In this document: positions 9,091 to 18,782 of the stretch, piece after piece
How the letters are laid out: every line of letters begins with the position of its first letter
How positions within the stretch are numbered: position 1 is the first letter of the stretch
Origin: Saccharobesus litoralis
GTDB lineage: Bacteria > Pseudomonadota > Gammaproteobacteria > Enterobacterales > Alteromonadaceae
NCBI RefSeq assembly: GCF_003063625.1
Contig: NZ_CP026604.1
Location: 2,294,001 to 2,358,000, forward strand
DNA length: 64,000 nt
Direction: 5' to 3'
Made by a program: the position numbers and the translations under genes
The notes under the pieces: model-generated
Seen by the model: only the letters and a program-made list of their open reading frames with translations
Told to the model about the DNA's origin: nothing
Database searches by the model: none

Positions 9091-9535
9091 TACCAACGAA
9101 ATAAATCAAATATCAACGCTTATTAATAAAGAAAAAATAATAGAAAAACAAAAGATCAATCCTCAAAAATGGAAAAGTATTTTTAACAAAAACTCAATTT
9201 TAAGCATTAAAAAACAGAATATAGTTCGAACAAAAAACAATCTAACAAAAGAAGAAAACATGCTGAAAATAAACTAAAATAAAACTTTAAACATTTGAAA
9301 AAAAAGAAAATAATATAAAAATCATAATAAAATAAATAGTTCTAATTATGAGCAAAATAAAAATATTCACGATGAGAAATAAATACAATAAACAGTATTA
9401 AAAATACAAGTAAAATAATACGATCCTAAATTAAACAATCAACAACATACTTTATACAAAAATAAAAAACACCATATAAACACAATTTAGTTAAAAGTAT
9501 ACATATAACAATAAACAACACATGATGCGGGATAT
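9091..9535. other. Extremely A-rich gene-free tract
   Basis: About 450 bp in which the plus strand is dominated by A, with little G and relatively few T; it contains no open frame of note. It lies upstream of the RHH-parA operon. Its composition is unlike any other intergenic region in the window. Possibilities include a nucleoid-protein (H-NS-type) binding region, a former plasmid origin or partition region, or foreign DNA. Confidence 0.6.
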
Positions 9536-9587
9536 ATAGGTTTTAAAAAAGTATGGCTACTGGGTTTAGTCAGCATATTCAAATGAC

Positions 9588-9750
9588 TAGTACTGTTTCG
9601 ATTTAATTTGGATTACCCGAAACACGGCTAGCTATTTTTGTAGGTCGACGCTCGCTTCAGGCGCCTACTTTTGGTGCCAGCAAGATAGATAGCAGGTACT
9701 TAGAATTTGCGAGGAACAAAATTCTGTAGTCTTGTTCTTTTGGGTAGAAA
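9588..9750 (+). repeat. Family 2 repeat, partial copy
   Basis: Begins with ACTAGTACTGTTTCGATTTA, like the copy at 18286, and continues with a segment (GGCGC-TACTTTTG, AGCAGGTACTTAG-ATTTG) that is clearly related to 28575-28650. No coding potential is evident. Adjacent debris includes direct repeats at 9752-9788 and 9949-9985. Confidence 0.6.
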
Positions 9751-9751
9751 A

Positions 9752-9985
9752 GTTTGCAGGCTCAGCAAGCATAAATGCTCGCCCACAATAAGCAGAGCCT
9801 GTTGCAAGTTGCAAGTTGCAAGTTGCAACCAATCAAACAAACATTACGCCAACCTCAAAGAACGAAATTTACCCTTGTAGGTTCGAATAACACCGAAATG
9901 TCCGATTACGCGGATTTAACCACCGCCAGCGATGGTTAAATGATAATGGTTTGCAGGTGCTGAAAGCATAAATACTCGCCCATAA
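9752..9985 (+). repeat. Direct repeats flanking a tandem GTTGCAA array
   Basis: Two imperfect 37-bp direct repeats (9752-9788 and 9949-9985, both starting GTTTGCAGG and containing AGCATAAAT-CTCGCCCA) flank about 160 bp. That spacer contains four tandem copies of GTTGCAA (9801-9828) and a segment with CAAACATTACG that recurs near 50575. No gene is present. Confidence 0.65.
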
Positions 9986-10028
9986 AAACTTGATACTTTA
10001 AAGCTGCTTATTTCACAAAAGTCATTAG

Positions 10029-10155
10029 ATAGTCTTCTCGCTCAGGTCTTATGGTTCATTGTCGGCGCTTACTCGCCCCAATCACATAATAGAGCATATG
10101 CTCATGGGGTCTCGAAGCTTGACGGCTTCCCCTAAAACCTGATCGCTTTGACTAG
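10029..10155 (-). mobile_element. MITE-like repeat, family 1, internally deleted inverted copy
   Basis: An inverted 127-bp copy of the family 1 element with both ends recognisable (ATAGTCTTCTCGCTCAGG on the left and CCTGATCGCTTTGACTA on the right). The central part is deleted relative to 1166-1389 and 38037-38261. It still contains the internal GAGCATATGCTC palindrome. Confidence 0.75.
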
Positions 10156-10224
10156 ATTAATGAAAAGGCTATATAGTTAGTTCACCAACCCATCCATACA
10201 GCACCTTTCACATTTTTAAGCCTA

Positions 10225-12438
10225 TCAATTATTAACCGTTTGATTATCTACAAGCTCTAACATAGATAAGTTTAAGTCTCGCGGTTTAGCTTGATCACCT
10301 TGGGTAAAGTCACACACACCTAACGGGAATAGCGCTTTAAGTTGTGGCAATAAAGCTTGCACATCAAGCTCGCCATAAATGCCTTGTTGAACCGCCTGCT
10401 CTAGTGGGATCCTAGCACAATCAAACGTATTACCAGCCCAACGTCCTCCTGCTTGAATACGACTGGTTTTGTATACTTGATACGCTTGCTGGCATTGGCC
10501 TTTAGGTTTGGCGTTCCATTCACCATCCCAAACTTCATGACCACTGGCAATCACCTTACCCTGCTTATCAAAGCAAGTATCAACCGCTAGCTTAGGTTTG
10601 GCTTCGATTACCGACTGGCCAGCAAGTACGCCTTGCATCCATTCATCCATAACGGCAAAGCTAAGATCAATTGGGTCGTAATCTTCATCAGCAACCCATA
10701 TCACTTGATGATGGCTATCACCTTGCCAATCTTGAATGCGTTGCCGAGATTGAAAACTTGCCGAAACGTGGTGCATATCGAGATCATTTTCTAAGTAATG
10801 GCGTACATCAAGAATAGGAATGTCCGCCATGCCAAGATATATTTGCCCATATCGATAAGCTTTTTCTACTGCGACATAATCAGTAGGGTGGCGAGACGAA
10901 GCGTGTTGTGGTTGTAACTCTGGCGTTACGTTGTGGTTGCCCCATAATGATAACCAAAATGGTTTATCCCAAATCGGGATACGAGCAATACGCTCTTTTT
11001 CCATCTCGTGTACAGGCTTCCAACTACCAATTTTTTGGTTAATATCAACAAATTGTTCAAAACTAATCTGATTTTTCTTCCAAGCTTCTAATCCATATTG
11101 GATCCCCTGGTTGCCCCAAACATGCCTTGCAAAACCTTGCTCATTTTCACCATATATATTGATAAGATCTTGCCAGTGATTCCAGTGATGGTTATCGACC
11201 ACATCAGGCGAAAAATATTCACGTAACCAACCTTGTTTGGGGTTGTGAATAAACGCATACAAGCCAAACCAACCATTAATACATTCACTGTTACCATCAG
11301 GCAAGTTTGGCCACTGACCATTTAATATTTGATTAATAGGCTGAAAAATCGCACTGGGGTGTGGATCACCATTTTTAGCGACAAGACCATCAAGTAATGC
11401 TCGATTGTCCATGTTTTGCCAAGTGCTAGTGTCATCGGCACGGAAAGTGTAATAAGTATTGAGCAAGTCACAATCCATGGCATATAAGGTTTGCGATACC
11501 ATATCTGGGTAAGAATAAAGTGGTAAAGCAGCATCAATCAGCCCAGGGGCGTTTTGCATCATTAAATATTGAGCTAATCCTCCACCCGAGCCGCCTATTC
11601 CTACGGTATATTCAGGTTTGCCGTATAAACTAATAAAGTTTCTTTTAACTCGACGAGCTGTATCTTCAGCCAATAACATATTATAAGTGTAAGACGTTCT
11701 ATTGCCGCTCGAACTAATAACCGCATAACCTTGAGCCAATTGATCATTAAGACGTTCAAACATTTGATACTCTTTTAAACGCCCTTGACGAAAACCAATA
11801 CCTGCACCGCCGCCAAACTGATAAATAAGTTTTTTATTCCATTGACTTTGAGCAAGCCGATCACCAATTTCTTCGGCTTTTATCGGCATCAAAATACCGT
11901 AAATAAAGCGATTGATCGTGCCGTATTCCAAACGCACTAAAAACTCTCCTGCCGCTAACGGTTGATCAAAACCGGCACTAATTTCTTGATAATTTTGCTG
12001 ATTATCAACTTTGTAATAACGTAGGTTGGTTTTAATTAAGCAATCTTTGCTGTAGCCAATAATATCGGCTCGTGTTCGGCTCTCGCGCCCCAGCCCTTTA
12101 GGATATACAGGCGTTCCGTAACCTTGCAGATTATCAATTTCAGGTTGGCCAAAGCCTGATTCTTCGGTAAAACAAATAAATGGGTATTGTGCTTTACCTG
12201 AAAACAAACTCTGTACAGGACCTATCTCGCCTAAAGGTATAGGAAAAGCATAAGTTTCTTCAGGACGTGGGGTCAGGCGAATATGCTGTCGAGGTTTGAG
12301 TAAAAAGTTATCTTGTGCTGTCGCAACTTTATCAATACGTAAAGGATTACTGGGTTTAGTCGACATAAATGCCGAAATAAACACAATTGCAACTAAGGCA
12401 AAAATGGTTACTTTAAAACTACGGATAGCTGCCCGCAT
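10225..12438 (-). CDS. Secreted DUF6351-like protein with alpha/beta-hydrolase features
   Basis: A 737-residue exported protein. The N-terminus has a basic start and a hydrophobic helix (VTIFALVAIVFISAFM), a signal peptide or anchor. Around residue 280 the nucleophile-elbow-like motif GIGGSGGGLAQ is followed by GLIDAALPLYSYPDM, as expected for an alpha/beta-hydrolase; candidate acid and histidine positions lie in the C-terminal half (DSHHQVIWVADEDYDPID). The overall sequence resembles the DUF6351 family, whose substrate is not established. The ATG at 12438 is preceded by GAGG at good spacing. It is monocistronic, with MITE debris downstream. Esterase activity is an inference. Confidence 0.7.
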   Translation of the reverse strand: MRAAIRSFKVTIFALVAIVFISAFMSTKPSNPLRIDKVATAQDNFLLKPRQHIRLTPRPEETYAFPIPLGEIGPVQSLFSGKAQYPFICFTEESGFGQPEIDNLQGYGTPVYPKGLGRESRTRADIIGYSKDCLIKTNLRYYKVDNQQNYQEISAGFDQPLAAGEFLVRLEYGTINRFIYGILMPIKAEEIGDRLAQSQWNKKLIYQFGGGAGIGFRQGRLKEYQMFERLNDQLAQGYAVISSSGNRTSYTYNMLLAEDTARRVKRNFISLYGKPEYTVGIGGSGGGLAQYLMMQNAPGLIDAALPLYSYPDMVSQTLYAMDCDLLNTYYTFRADDTSTWQNMDNRALLDGLVAKNGDPHPSAIFQPINQILNGQWPNLPDGNSECINGWFGLYAFIHNPKQGWLREYFSPDVVDNHHWNHWQDLINIYGENEQGFARHVWGNQGIQYGLEAWKKNQISFEQFVDINQKIGSWKPVHEMEKERIARIPIWDKPFWLSLWGNHNVTPELQPQHASSRHPTDYVAVEKAYRYGQIYLGMADIPILDVRHYLENDLDMHHVSASFQSRQRIQDWQGDSHHQVIWVADEDYDPIDLSFAVMDEWMQGVLAGQSVIEAKPKLAVDTCFDKQGKVIASGHEVWDGEWNAKPKGQCQQAYQVYKTSRIQAGGRWAGNTFDCARIPLEQAVQQGIYGELDVQALLPQLKALFPLGVCDFTQGDQAKPRDLNLSMLELVDNQTVNN

Positions 12439-12803
12439 ATAGCACCTCGCCAGTTATTTCAAATCAAGTTGAAAACTCGCTTCAGTCGGGCTGCTTTTAG
12501 AGTTTTAGTTATTGGCCACACCTAACTTGGGCTAGGTATTCAACACTTATATGGCTAATATTAGTTTAATTTTTATAAGTAATTTCAAAGAGTTGGCATC
12601 ATACCAGTTAAGTTAATGATTTTTCTATTTTAAATTTTTTGGACTAAACAACAACTGGTTAGACCAGAATGAAATTAAAGCACATAAAACATAGCGCTTA
12701 TTGACAAAGACAATAGTTAAAAAATTAATCCAAGCAAGCGATACACAAGCGCCAGAGATACGGGTACACTAGCTGCATTGATATACCCAGCTTATAGTGA
12801 ACG
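12439..12803. promoter_or_regulatory. Divergent promoter region of the DUF6351-like gene and dapF
   Basis: A 365-bp AT-rich intergenic region without a gene. A plausible sigma-70 promoter for dapF is TTGACA at 12701-12706, a 17-bp spacer, and ATTAAT at 12724-12729, about 75 bp before the dapF ATG. No LptM-like small lipoprotein gene was found here, although E. coli has one upstream of dapF. Confidence 0.45.
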
Positions 12804-13634
12804 ATGCAGTTTACATTTTCAAAAATGCACGGTTTAGGTAATGATTTTGTCGTTTTAGACAATGTCAGCCAGTCTGTGTTTTTGTCACCAGAGCAAGTGA
12901 CTAAACTTGCTGATCGTAATTTTGGTGTTGGCTTTGATCAATTATTGATTGTAGAGCCACCTTATTCACCTGATCTTGATTTTCACTACCGTATCTATAA
13001 TTCGGATGGCAGTGAAGTCGAGCAATGTGGAAATGGCGCCCGCTGTTTTGCCCGTTTTGTCCGCTTAAAAGGCTTAACAAACAAAAACAAAATCAAGGTC
13101 AGTACCGCTAGCGGCAATATTATTTTGCATGTAGAACATGACGGTCGTATTACCGTTAACATGGGCGTACCTGAGCTTAACCCAGATAAAATACCATTCA
13201 AAGCGAACAAGGCTGAGAAAACTTATATTCTGCAGGCTGATGAACGTAACATTCTGTGCGGCGCAGTTTCTATGGGCAACCCACACTGTGTATTAACGGT
13301 TGACGATGTTGATAGCGCAGATGTCGAAAGCCTAGGCCCTATACTAGAAAGTCATGAGCGTTTTCCCAATAAAGCCAATATCGGTTTTATGCAGGTGGTT
13401 AATCCTGACCATATTCGCCTTAGAGTATTTGAGCGCGGAGCTGGAGAAACCTTAGCTTGTGGAACTGGCGCTTGTGCCGCAGTTGTCGTCGGCATATTAC
13501 AAGGCAAATTGAACAACAATGTTAAGGTAGATCTACCTGGCGGCGAATTAACGATAAGATGGGCGGGTGAAGGACAACCTGTAAAAATGACAGGGCCAGC
13601 CCAACATGTATTCGATGGACAAATTAATATATGA
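12804..13634 (+). CDS. dapF: Diaminopimelate epimerase
   Basis: Interconverts LL- and meso-diaminopimelate, the last step before lysine and the source of the meso-DAP used in peptidoglycan. It has 276 residues, as in E. coli (274). The two catalytic cysteines are visible: Cys75 in [10 protein letters not shown] and Cys219 in [10 protein letters not shown]. Conserved GLGNDF near residue 10 and MGNPHCV near 157 are present. It is the first gene of a dapF-DUF484-xerC-yigB-uvrD block, and its stop overlaps the start of the DUF484 gene (ATGA). Confidence 0.98.
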   Translation: MQFTFSKMHGLGNDFVVLDNVSQSVFLSPEQVTKLADRNFGVGFDQLLIVEPPYSPDLDFHYRIYNSDGSEVEQCGNGARCFARFVRLKGLTNKNKIKVSTASGNIILHVEHDGRITVNMGVPELNPDKIPFKANKAEKTYILQADERNILCGAVSMGNPHCVLTVDDVDSADVESLGPILESHERFPNKANIGFMQVVNPDHIRLRVFERGAGETLACGTGACAAVVVGILQGKLNNNVKVDLPGGELTIRWAGEGQPVKMTGPAQHVFDGQINI

Positions 13635-14323
13635 GCGAGCAGCAACCAGAACTTCTCAAGCTAAATGAAGAAGACGTTTTACATTATTTAAAACAAAACC
13701 CGAATCTATTTGAACGTCACCCCGATGCGCTAGCAGAAATAAAAATACCTCATGCGCACAAAGGGTCTATTTCATTAATGGAGCGCCAGCAAGAAGTTCT
13801 TCGCCACAAAAACCAAGACATGGAAAAGCAGATCAAAGATCTGCTCAGTACAGCGAAACAAAACGAAAAAATTTACCGCGCGTTTGTCAATTTATACATG
13901 GCATTGTTGGAATGTCCTGATAGTCAAAAGTTACTTTACTTACTGCGCGCCATGCTACTCGATCAAATCGAGTTAGACGGTATTAAGCTCTGCTTATTCA
14001 TAACAACCACTGATGAAAAAGCGCAAGACTTTGTTGAGCCACGCTCAAAGTTTTTAGACGTACTAGACGATCGTTTATCACGCGACACCTATTACTTTGG
14101 TCGATTAAAACAGCAAGAAATGGATCTGTTTTTTGAACCCGAAAAAGCCATAGGTTCAGTGTGTTTAATTCGACTAGGAGAACAAAAAGACTTAGGGATT
14201 TTAGCCTTTGGTAGTTGTGATGATAATCACTTCAGTCCAGATATGGACACAGTTTTTCTTGATCCCATGGTTAAACTCATCAATCGCTTTTTATTTGATT
14301 TTCAATCTGGTGAGCGCAGTTAA
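13631..14323 (+). CDS. DUF484 family protein
   Basis: A 230-residue cytoplasmic protein of the DUF484 family, a GAF-like domain conserved between dapF and xerC in many gammaproteobacteria. The N-terminal signature [21 protein letters not shown] and a following coiled-coil ([20 protein letters not shown]) are clear; the C-terminal half is the GAF-like domain. It overlaps dapF by 4 bp, indicating translational coupling. Its exact role is unknown; genomic association suggests a link to XerC or chromosome dimer resolution, but this is unproven. Confidence 0.92.
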   Translation: MSEQQPELLKLNEEDVLHYLKQNPNLFERHPDALAEIKIPHAHKGSISLMERQQEVLRHKNQDMEKQIKDLLSTAKQNEKIYRAFVNLYMALLECPDSQKLLYLLRAMLLDQIELDGIKLCLFITTTDEKAQDFVEPRSKFLDVLDDRLSRDTYYFGRLKQQEMDLFFEPEKAIGSVCLIRLGEQKDLGILAFGSCDDNHFSPDMDTVFLDPMVKLINRFLFDFQSGERS

Positions 14324-14350
14324 CGCTCACCTTAAACCAACTAAACTCGC

Positions 14351-15250
14351 ATGCCGTCCTTAGAAGAATTGCTCAACAATTACTGGCAATACTTACAAGC
14401 CGAAAGACGCTTATCAGTCCAAACTCTCAAAGCATATCAGAGCCAACTCGCGGCAATATTTAGCAAACAACCGATCAGGGATATAGCAGAAATCGATAAT
14501 GGTTATGTACGAAAAGTGCTAGCCAATAGTAAAGCTTCAGGCTTAAGTCATTCAAGTATTCATTTACGCCTATCTGCCTTACGCTCTTTTTGTCAGTATT
14601 TAGTGAGACAAGACTTAATTGACCACAATCCAGCAAAAACAGTTAACGCCCCCAAGCAAGGTCGAAAGTTACCTAAAAACCTAGATATAGATGAAATTAA
14701 TCAACTTCTCGAAACTGATGATGAACAACAAATATCGCAAAGAGATATTTGCATGATGGAGTTAATGTATGCCAGCGGTCTACGTATTAGCGAATTGATC
14801 AATCTAAATATTTCAGATGTCGATTTCAATACAACCCTGCTCAGGGTGACAGGTAAAGGTAACAAACAGCGCATAGTGCCATTTGGCAGCAAAGCAAAAC
14901 AAGCAATGCAAGCTTGGCTAAAAGTACGCTTTGAAAGCAGTCAATCACCAAACAATGCCTTGTTTACGTCAATACATGGTAATCGCCTAAGCGTAAGACA
15001 ATGCCGCGCACGAATGAAATTATGGGGACAAAAACAAGGTTTAAGCAAACACCTTAACCCACATAAGCTGCGCCATTCATTTGCTACGCACATGTTAGAA
15101 GGTAGCCAAGATTTAAGGGCCGTACAAGAACTTTTAGGCCACGAGAACCTTGCAACAACTCAGGTATATACCCATTTGGATTTTGAGCATCTTAGCAAAG
15201 TTTATGATCAAGCTCATCCTCGCGCTCGTAAATTACCAACGAAAAAGTAA
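14351..15250 (+). CDS. xerC: Site-specific tyrosine recombinase XerC
   Basis: Resolves chromosome dimers at dif together with XerD and FtsK. It has 299 residues. The core-binding domain spans residues 1-90 and the catalytic domain about 110-295. The full catalytic set is readable: Arg145 (ASGLRISEL), Lys169 (TGKGNKQR), His238-x-x-Arg241 (HKLRHSFATH), His264 (LLGHENLATT) and the nucleophile Tyr273. The length, the position after DUF484, and the following yigB and uvrD genes identify XerC rather than XerD or an integrase. Confidence 0.97.
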   Translation: MPSLEELLNNYWQYLQAERRLSVQTLKAYQSQLAAIFSKQPIRDIAEIDNGYVRKVLANSKASGLSHSSIHLRLSALRSFCQYLVRQDLIDHNPAKTVNAPKQGRKLPKNLDIDEINQLLETDDEQQISQRDICMMELMYASGLRISELINLNISDVDFNTTLLRVTGKGNKQRIVPFGSKAKQAMQAWLKVRFESSQSPNNALFTSIHGNRLSVRQCRARMKLWGQKQGLSKHLNPHKLRHSFATHMLEGSQDLRAVQELLGHENLATTQVYTHLDFEHLSKVYDQAHPRARKLPTKK

Positions 15251-15283
15251 CAAGCAATATCTTAATAGCAAAACTAGGTTTTT

Positions 15284-15982
15284 ATGATTTTCTACCGTTC
15301 GCCTAAGCCAATTAAAGCCATCAGTTTCGATCTTGATGATACACTTTACAACAACTACCCAACTATTATGGCCGCAGAGCAGGCGCTAATAATTCATTTA
15401 CAGTCAGTCCACCCCAACCTCAAAAACATCACAAAAAGAGATATAGAATTAGTTAGAGAGCAAGTTTTATTAGAACAACCTAAACTTAGCTCGGATGTTA
15501 CTTTACTGCGTAGACATTGGTTAGCTAAGCTTTTCAATAACCACAAAATACCAAATAGCGATAATCATATTGGGCCGACTTTTAGCACTTTTATGTTAGC
15601 TCGAAATCGAATCTCAATATCGCAAAAAACAATAACCTTTTTATCAAAACTAAAAAGTCGCGTTCCGCTTATTGCTATTTCAAATGGTAATCTTGATATT
15701 GAAACTACACCTTTGGCCAATTACTTCACTCTAAAGATGTTCGCAAATAGCGATAACAAGGCAAAGCCAGATCCGGCAATGTTTCTTTTGGCCAGCCAAA
15801 AATTAAGCATTCCTTGCGAGCATATTTTACATATTGGTGATCAGTTAAATACCGATGTATTAGGCGCCAAAAGAGCAGGATGCCAAGCGGCGTGGTTTGA
15901 TCCTTATTCTGCTGTCAAACCCTATCCTGTGTTAGCCGATTTACAATTGCAGAGTTTGGATGAGTTACTCAATCTCGTTTAG
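15284..15982 (+). CDS. yigB: HAD-family hydrolase YigB (FMN phosphatase-like)
   Basis: A 232-residue haloacid dehalogenase phosphatase. Motif I is SFDLDDTLY (nucleophile Asp near residue 16), motif II is AISNGN (near 127), motif III Lys lies in NKAKPDPAMF, and motif IV is ILHIGDQLNTDVLGAKRAG. The position between xerC and uvrD matches E. coli yigB, whose product dephosphorylates FMN. Compared with relatives it is somewhat divergent in the cap region. Probably co-transcribed with xerC (33-bp gap). Confidence 0.9.
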   Translation: MIFYRSPKPIKAISFDLDDTLYNNYPTIMAAEQALIIHLQSVHPNLKNITKRDIELVREQVLLEQPKLSSDVTLLRRHWLAKLFNNHKIPNSDNHIGPTFSTFMLARNRISISQKTITFLSKLKSRVPLIAISNGNLDIETTPLANYFTLKMFANSDNKAKPDPAMFLLASQKLSIPCEHILHIGDQLNTDVLGAKRAGCQAAWFDPYSAVKPYPVLADLQLQSLDELLNLV

Positions 15983-16115
15983 CCTAAACTATACAATCAT
16001 TATACAACTCGCTAGGCGTATATAACCTATAGCAAGGCAATGTTAGTCTTTACTGGCTCAATTGTCGTAAAACATGTATATTTAGCCAGTTATTTTTATT
16101 GACTCACGGTTTGCA

Positions 16116-18290
16116 ATGGACGTTTCTTATTTAATCGACTCTCTTAACGACAAACAGCGCGATGCGGTTGCGGCACCTCAGCAATCAATGCTGGTACTGG
16201 CTGGTGCCGGTAGTGGTAAAACACGGGTTCTAGTGCATCGAATTGCTTGGTTAATGCAAGTCGAGAAAATCTCACCTTATGCCATTATGGCTGTCACCTT
16301 TACCAATAAGGCCGCAAATGAAATGCGTGGCCGTATTGAGTCGTTATTGCAAACCTCAGTCAACCATATGTGGATTGGTACTTTTCATGGTTTAGCCCAT
16401 CGATTATTACGCTTGCATCATCAAGATGCGGGACTGCCTGAAGGCTTTCAAATTCTCGATGCTGATGATCAATTGCGTATGTTAAAGCGCATTATCAAAG
16501 CCATGGAGCTGGACGACAAAAAATGGCCTGCCAAAGAAGCAATGTGGTATATCAATGGTAAAAAAGACGAAGGATTACGCCCTAGTCACATTGAAACCTA
16601 TAACGATCCTGTTGATAAAGTTTGGCTACAAATATACAAAAATTATCAAGATACCTGTGACCGAGGCGGATTAGTTGATTTTGCCGAGCTACTACTGCGA
16701 GCGCATGAGCTTTTCTTACGTCATCCACATTTACTGCGTCACTACCAAAACCGTTTTCAACATATCTTGGTTGACGAATTTCAAGATACCAACCGAATTC
16801 AGTATGCTTGGCTGCGGATCTTAGCGGCCAACCCTAACAGTAACATGATGATAGTCGGTGACGATGACCAATCCATTTACGGTTGGCGTGGCGCTAAAGT
16901 CGAAAACTTACAACACTTTTTACGTGATTTTCCTGAAGCCGAAACGATCCGCCTTGAACAAAATTATCGCTCGACAGGTACTATTCTCAAGGCGTCAAAC
17001 CATCTAATTGCCCACAACACAGATCGTATGGGCAAGCAATTATGGACGGAAGCAGCCGAAGGCGAAAAAATCGGTTTGTATGCAGCTTTTAATGAATTAG
17101 ATGAAGCCCGTTTTATTGTTGGCCGGATCAAAGAAGCCTTTGCCTCTGGCACCTCGTTAGCTCAACACGCCATATTGTACCGCTCTAACGCCCAGTCACG
17201 TGTATTGGAAGAAGCCTTAATCAGCGAACAAATTCCCTATAAAATTTACGGCGGCCTGCGCTTCTATGAGCGCCAAGAGATTAAAGATGCACTTGCCTAC
17301 TTACGCTTAATTAACAATGCTCAAGATGATGCGGCGTTCGAACGGATCGTCAATACGCCAGCGCGTGGCATAGGCGAAAAGTCACTCGCTCAATTGCGTA
17401 GTTTTGCTCGTCAGGCCAGTGTCCCTTTATGGCATGCCGCCAAACAAATGTTAGATCAAGGGTTACTAAAAGGTCGCGCCGCAACTACGGTATCAGGCTT
17501 TATCAATTTAGTTGATAGTATTGCAGACGATATTAGCAATGTACCTTTGCATCGCCAGGCCGAAATCACCATCAAACAGTCTGGTTTAGAAAACATGTAT
17601 CGAGCTGAAAAAGGCGAAAAAGCCCAAGCACGCCTAGAAAACTTAGGCGAATTAATTACGGCTTGTCGCAACTTTGAAAGCCCTGACGAAGCCTTATCAG
17701 AACTTAGCGCTTTCTTGTCACACGCGGCGTTGGAATCAGGTGAAAACCAAGCCACCAAAGATCAAGATGCCGTGCAAATGATGACCTTACATACCGCAAA
17801 GGGGTTAGAATTTGATACCGTATTTATGACGGGTGTCGAAGAAGGTATGTTCCCAAGCCAGCAATCCACGGAAGAATCAGGCCGCATGGAAGAAGAACGT
17901 CGCCTATGTTATGTTGGTATTACTCGTGCCATGCGTAAACTTTATATTAGTTATGCTGAATCTCGACGTTTATACGGCCGTGAAAATTACCATTCACCCA
18001 GTCGCTTTATTCGCGAGATCCCTGATGATTGTGTAGAAGAGATCCGCTTGCAAGCCAAGGTGACTAAACCTATGAGTCAAAACAGTCGCTTTAGTCACGC
18101 CAAAATCGAATCCGCTTTTGAAGAAACAGGCTTGTACGTTGGACAGCGAGTTGAGCATAGTAAGTTTGGTGAAGGCAATGTGCTTAATTACGAAGGCAGT
18201 GGTGCTCAATCTCGCGTGCAAGTCGCATTTGACGACGGGCAAACTAAATGGCTAGTCGCCGCTTATGCGCGATTGACGCCGCTAAACTAG
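16116..18290 (+). CDS. uvrD: DNA helicase II
   Basis: Superfamily 1 3'-5' helicase for nucleotide excision and mismatch repair. It has 724 residues (E. coli 720). Motifs in order are Walker A LAGAGSGKTRVL near residue 29, Ia AVTFTNKAANEM, Walker B LVDEFQDTN near 220, GDDDQSIYGWRGA, QNYRS, MTLHTAKGLEFDTVF, and the final GITRAM. The C-terminal tail ends in the VxVxFDDGxxKWL Tudor-like motif (VQVAFDDGQTKWLV) that binds RNA polymerase in UvrD/PcrA. A 133-bp gap after yigB suggests its own, presumably LexA-controlled, promoter, though no clear SOS box was found. Confidence 0.98.
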   Translation: MDVSYLIDSLNDKQRDAVAAPQQSMLVLAGAGSGKTRVLVHRIAWLMQVEKISPYAIMAVTFTNKAANEMRGRIESLLQTSVNHMWIGTFHGLAHRLLRLHHQDAGLPEGFQILDADDQLRMLKRIIKAMELDDKKWPAKEAMWYINGKKDEGLRPSHIETYNDPVDKVWLQIYKNYQDTCDRGGLVDFAELLLRAHELFLRHPHLLRHYQNRFQHILVDEFQDTNRIQYAWLRILAANPNSNMMIVGDDDQSIYGWRGAKVENLQHFLRDFPEAETIRLEQNYRSTGTILKASNHLIAHNTDRMGKQLWTEAAEGEKIGLYAAFNELDEARFIVGRIKEAFASGTSLAQHAILYRSNAQSRVLEEALISEQIPYKIYGGLRFYERQEIKDALAYLRLINNAQDDAAFERIVNTPARGIGEKSLAQLRSFARQASVPLWHAAKQMLDQGLLKGRAATTVSGFINLVDSIADDISNVPLHRQAEITIKQSGLENMYRAEKGEKAQARLENLGELITACRNFESPDEALSELSAFLSHAALESGENQATKDQDAVQMMTLHTAKGLEFDTVFMTGVEEGMFPSQQSTEESGRMEEERRLCYVGITRAMRKLYISYAESRRLYGRENYHSPSRFIREIPDDCVEEIRLQAKVTKPMSQNSRFSHAKIESAFEETGLYVGQRVEHSKFGEGNVLNYEGSGAQSRVQVAFDDGQTKWLVAAYARLTPLN

Positions 18291-18510
18291 TACTGTTTCC
18301 AGAAAGAAATGATCAGTTGAATCACTCGCATAATTTACTATCACTAGTGATGTTTTTAGCCATATTTAGATTAAATAAACAACTTCAGGCTGAGCTTGTC
18401 GAAGTCTTATTACTTTCTAATTTACCGACACTTCGACTGCTTCGCGCTCAGTGTGAAAGTGATCACCAATGTTTTCAACTAATCAAAATTAAATTGAAAA
18501 GGTACTAGTA
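18286..18510 (+). repeat. Family 2 repeat, directly at the uvrD stop codon
   Basis: An element of about 225 bp bounded by imperfect inverted ends (ACTAGTACTGTTTCC on the left, GAAAAGGTACTAGT on the right), with sub-terminal GATCAGTTGAA and TTCAACTAATC. It contains an inner inverted pair, GCTGAGCTTGTCGAAG and CTTCGACTGCTTCGCGCTCAG-type sequence, common in marine gammaproteobacterial intergenic repeats. It overlaps the last bases of uvrD. Related copies are at 28521-28909 and, in part, 9588-9750. Confidence 0.65.
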
Positions 18511-18561
18511 GCTTAACTCAAAAGTTTTGAACTGTTGAATTTATGACCATTTGCTAAATTG

Positions 18562-18619
18562 TAGGGTCGATTTTACATCGACAAACCTTGTGTTAGCCGA
18601 AATAAATTCGTCCCTACAA
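18562..18619. repeat. Imperfect inverted repeat (GTAGGGTCGA type)
   Basis: A 58-bp imperfect palindrome starting GTAGGGTCGATTTTACATCG and ending in the approximate inverse CGAAATAAATTCGTCCCTAC. A related TCGAAATAAATTTCGACCTAC sequence lies at 28718-28738. It is REP-like intergenic DNA with no coding potential. Confidence 0.6.
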
Positions 18620-18782
18620 TGACCGGTCGCTTTTCTTGTTAGATTGCTAATAAAAACGGGCTCAACATGTCATAACTTTTGTGTCGCAGTACTATTACTT
18701 TTTCAACCTTTCGGCTTATTGGTTCGGGTCTACTGGCGAGAAGCAAAATTATTTTTCATTATCAATTTTTACGAGTCGTTTT

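Noticed and set aside
9801-9828. Tandem GTTGCAA repeats as a possible CRISPR array or iteron array
   Set aside because: Only four contiguous 7-bp units without spacers and no nearby rep or cas gene, so a simple tandem repeat is the better explanation.
18620-18782. Possible yybP-ykoY manganese riboswitch upstream of the GDT1 gene
   Set aside because: CTCAACA and CTGGCGAGA resemble parts of the motif, but the essential GGGGAGTAG element and matching stems are absent.
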